From: Thermoleophilaceae bacterium
GTDB taxonomy: Bacteria; Actinomycetota; Thermoleophilia; Solirubrobacterales; Thermoleophilaceae
Direction: 5' to 3'
NCBI GenBank assembly: GCA_013813135.1
Contig: JACCSF010000206.1
Span: 1 to 5,519 of the forward strand
Length of the DNA stretch: 5,519 bases
Positions 5,295 to 5,519 of the stretch are shown here, in pieces. Below the pieces are notes generated by a model. It searched no databases, was not told the origin of the DNA, and saw nothing but the letters and a program-made list of their open reading frames with translations. Positions within the stretch are counted from its first letter, which is position 1, and each line of letters starts with the position of its first letter. The position numbers and the translations under genes are program-made.

Positions 5295-5519
5295 ATGACT
5301 TCGCTTCGCTTCCCGCTGCTCGCGGCACTCCTGCTGGTCGCCTCCATCCCGGGCGCCGCCCTCGCGCAGGCGCCGGTGGAGTGGTACACCGACACGGGCA
5401 GCGGCGGGACGCTCGCCCAGCCCGTCGGTCAGAGCAAGGACGGCGGTGCCGTGGCACCCGTCGGCGCGGGCGCTGTCGGGGAGCCGCCCGCCGACGCCAA
5501 CCCCAGGGCGCCGCTCGCG
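5295..5519 (+). CDS. Secreted protein of unknown function (partial, N-terminus)
   Basis: A plus-strand frame starting at ATG 5295-5297 runs 75 codons off the right edge without a stop. It begins with a textbook signal peptide: MTSLR, a hydrophobic core PLLAALLLVASIPGA, and a cleavage site after ALA at residue 24, leaving QAPVEWYTD as the mature start. The next fifty residues are rich in Gly, Ala and Pro (DTGSGGTLAQPVGQ, APVGAGAVGEPPADANP), which looks like an extracytoplasmic linker and not a folded enzyme. There is no lipobox cysteine, so export and release, or anchoring by a part not seen, is expected. No good Shine-Dalgarno precedes the ATG; a GAGGAG lies about 30 bases upstream, too far to serve. 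It is transcribed divergently from the PAP2-led run. I do not recognise the family. Confidence 0.72.
   Translation, partial: MTSLRFPLLAALLLVASIPGAALAQAPVEWYTDTGSGGTLAQPVGQSKDGGAVAPVGAGAVGEPPADANPRAPLA

Noticed and set aside
5174..5395. N-terminal extension of the PAP2 protein by 74 residues to an ATG at 5395
   Set aside because: The extra residues are low-complexity Ser/Arg/Ala/Pro without a signal peptide. They would overlap a good signal-peptide gene on the plus strand and push the start far from the first membrane segment.

Overview
The window is GC-rich, densely coded bacterial DNA. Base composition, GTG starts and the look of the proteins point to an Actinomycetota genome. The wording of the phosphatase-like protein, the flippase-like protein and the glutathione S-transferase-like protein resembles the class Thermoleophilia (Solirubrobacterales or relatives) as I remember it. 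That class-level placement is inference from memory, not a database result. No tRNA, rRNA, CRISPR array, insertion sequence or phage gene is visible.

Layout. The left edge holds the last 24 codons of a plus-strand gene. It converges, with an 18-nt gap, on a run of five minus-strand genes filling positions 95 to 5173. In transcription order these are: (1) a PAP2/AUR1-type membrane phosphatase or phosphotransferase; (2) a multi-pass lysylphosphatidylglycerol-synthase-TM (UPF0104/AglD-like) protein; (3) thioredoxin reductase TrxB; (4) a GulDH-type FAD-linked sugar-lactone oxidoreductase, close to the mycobacterial L-gulono-1,4-lactone dehydrogenase; (5) a glutathione S-transferase-like gene that is broken. 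The junctions are a 1-nt overlap (TGATG), a 7-nt gap, a 14-nt gap and a 4-nt overlap (ATGA), so one transcript with translational coupling is likely. A 121-nt divergent region (5174-5294) separates this run from a plus-strand gene for a secreted protein that runs off the right edge. It carries a perfect 13-bp palindrome and a weak -10-like hexamer.

How the genes may work together. The first two products are integral membrane proteins of families that handle polyprenyl- or phospholipid-linked head groups. The last three are soluble redox or thiol-associated proteins: an NADPH-thiol reductase, a flavin sugar-lactone oxidase/dehydrogenase and a thiol-transferase fold. The pairing of these two themes in one operon is observed; a common pathway is only a guess.

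The most informative observation is the state of the glutathione S-transferase-like gene. Its N-terminal fold can be read only by moving through all three minus-strand frames. The first shift fits one extra base in a CCCC run (639-642). The second (about 574-584) coincides with loss of the beta3-cisPro-beta4 segment, so it looks like a real deletion. I see no clearly new biological system here. The rest of the window is well-packed, recognisable genes.
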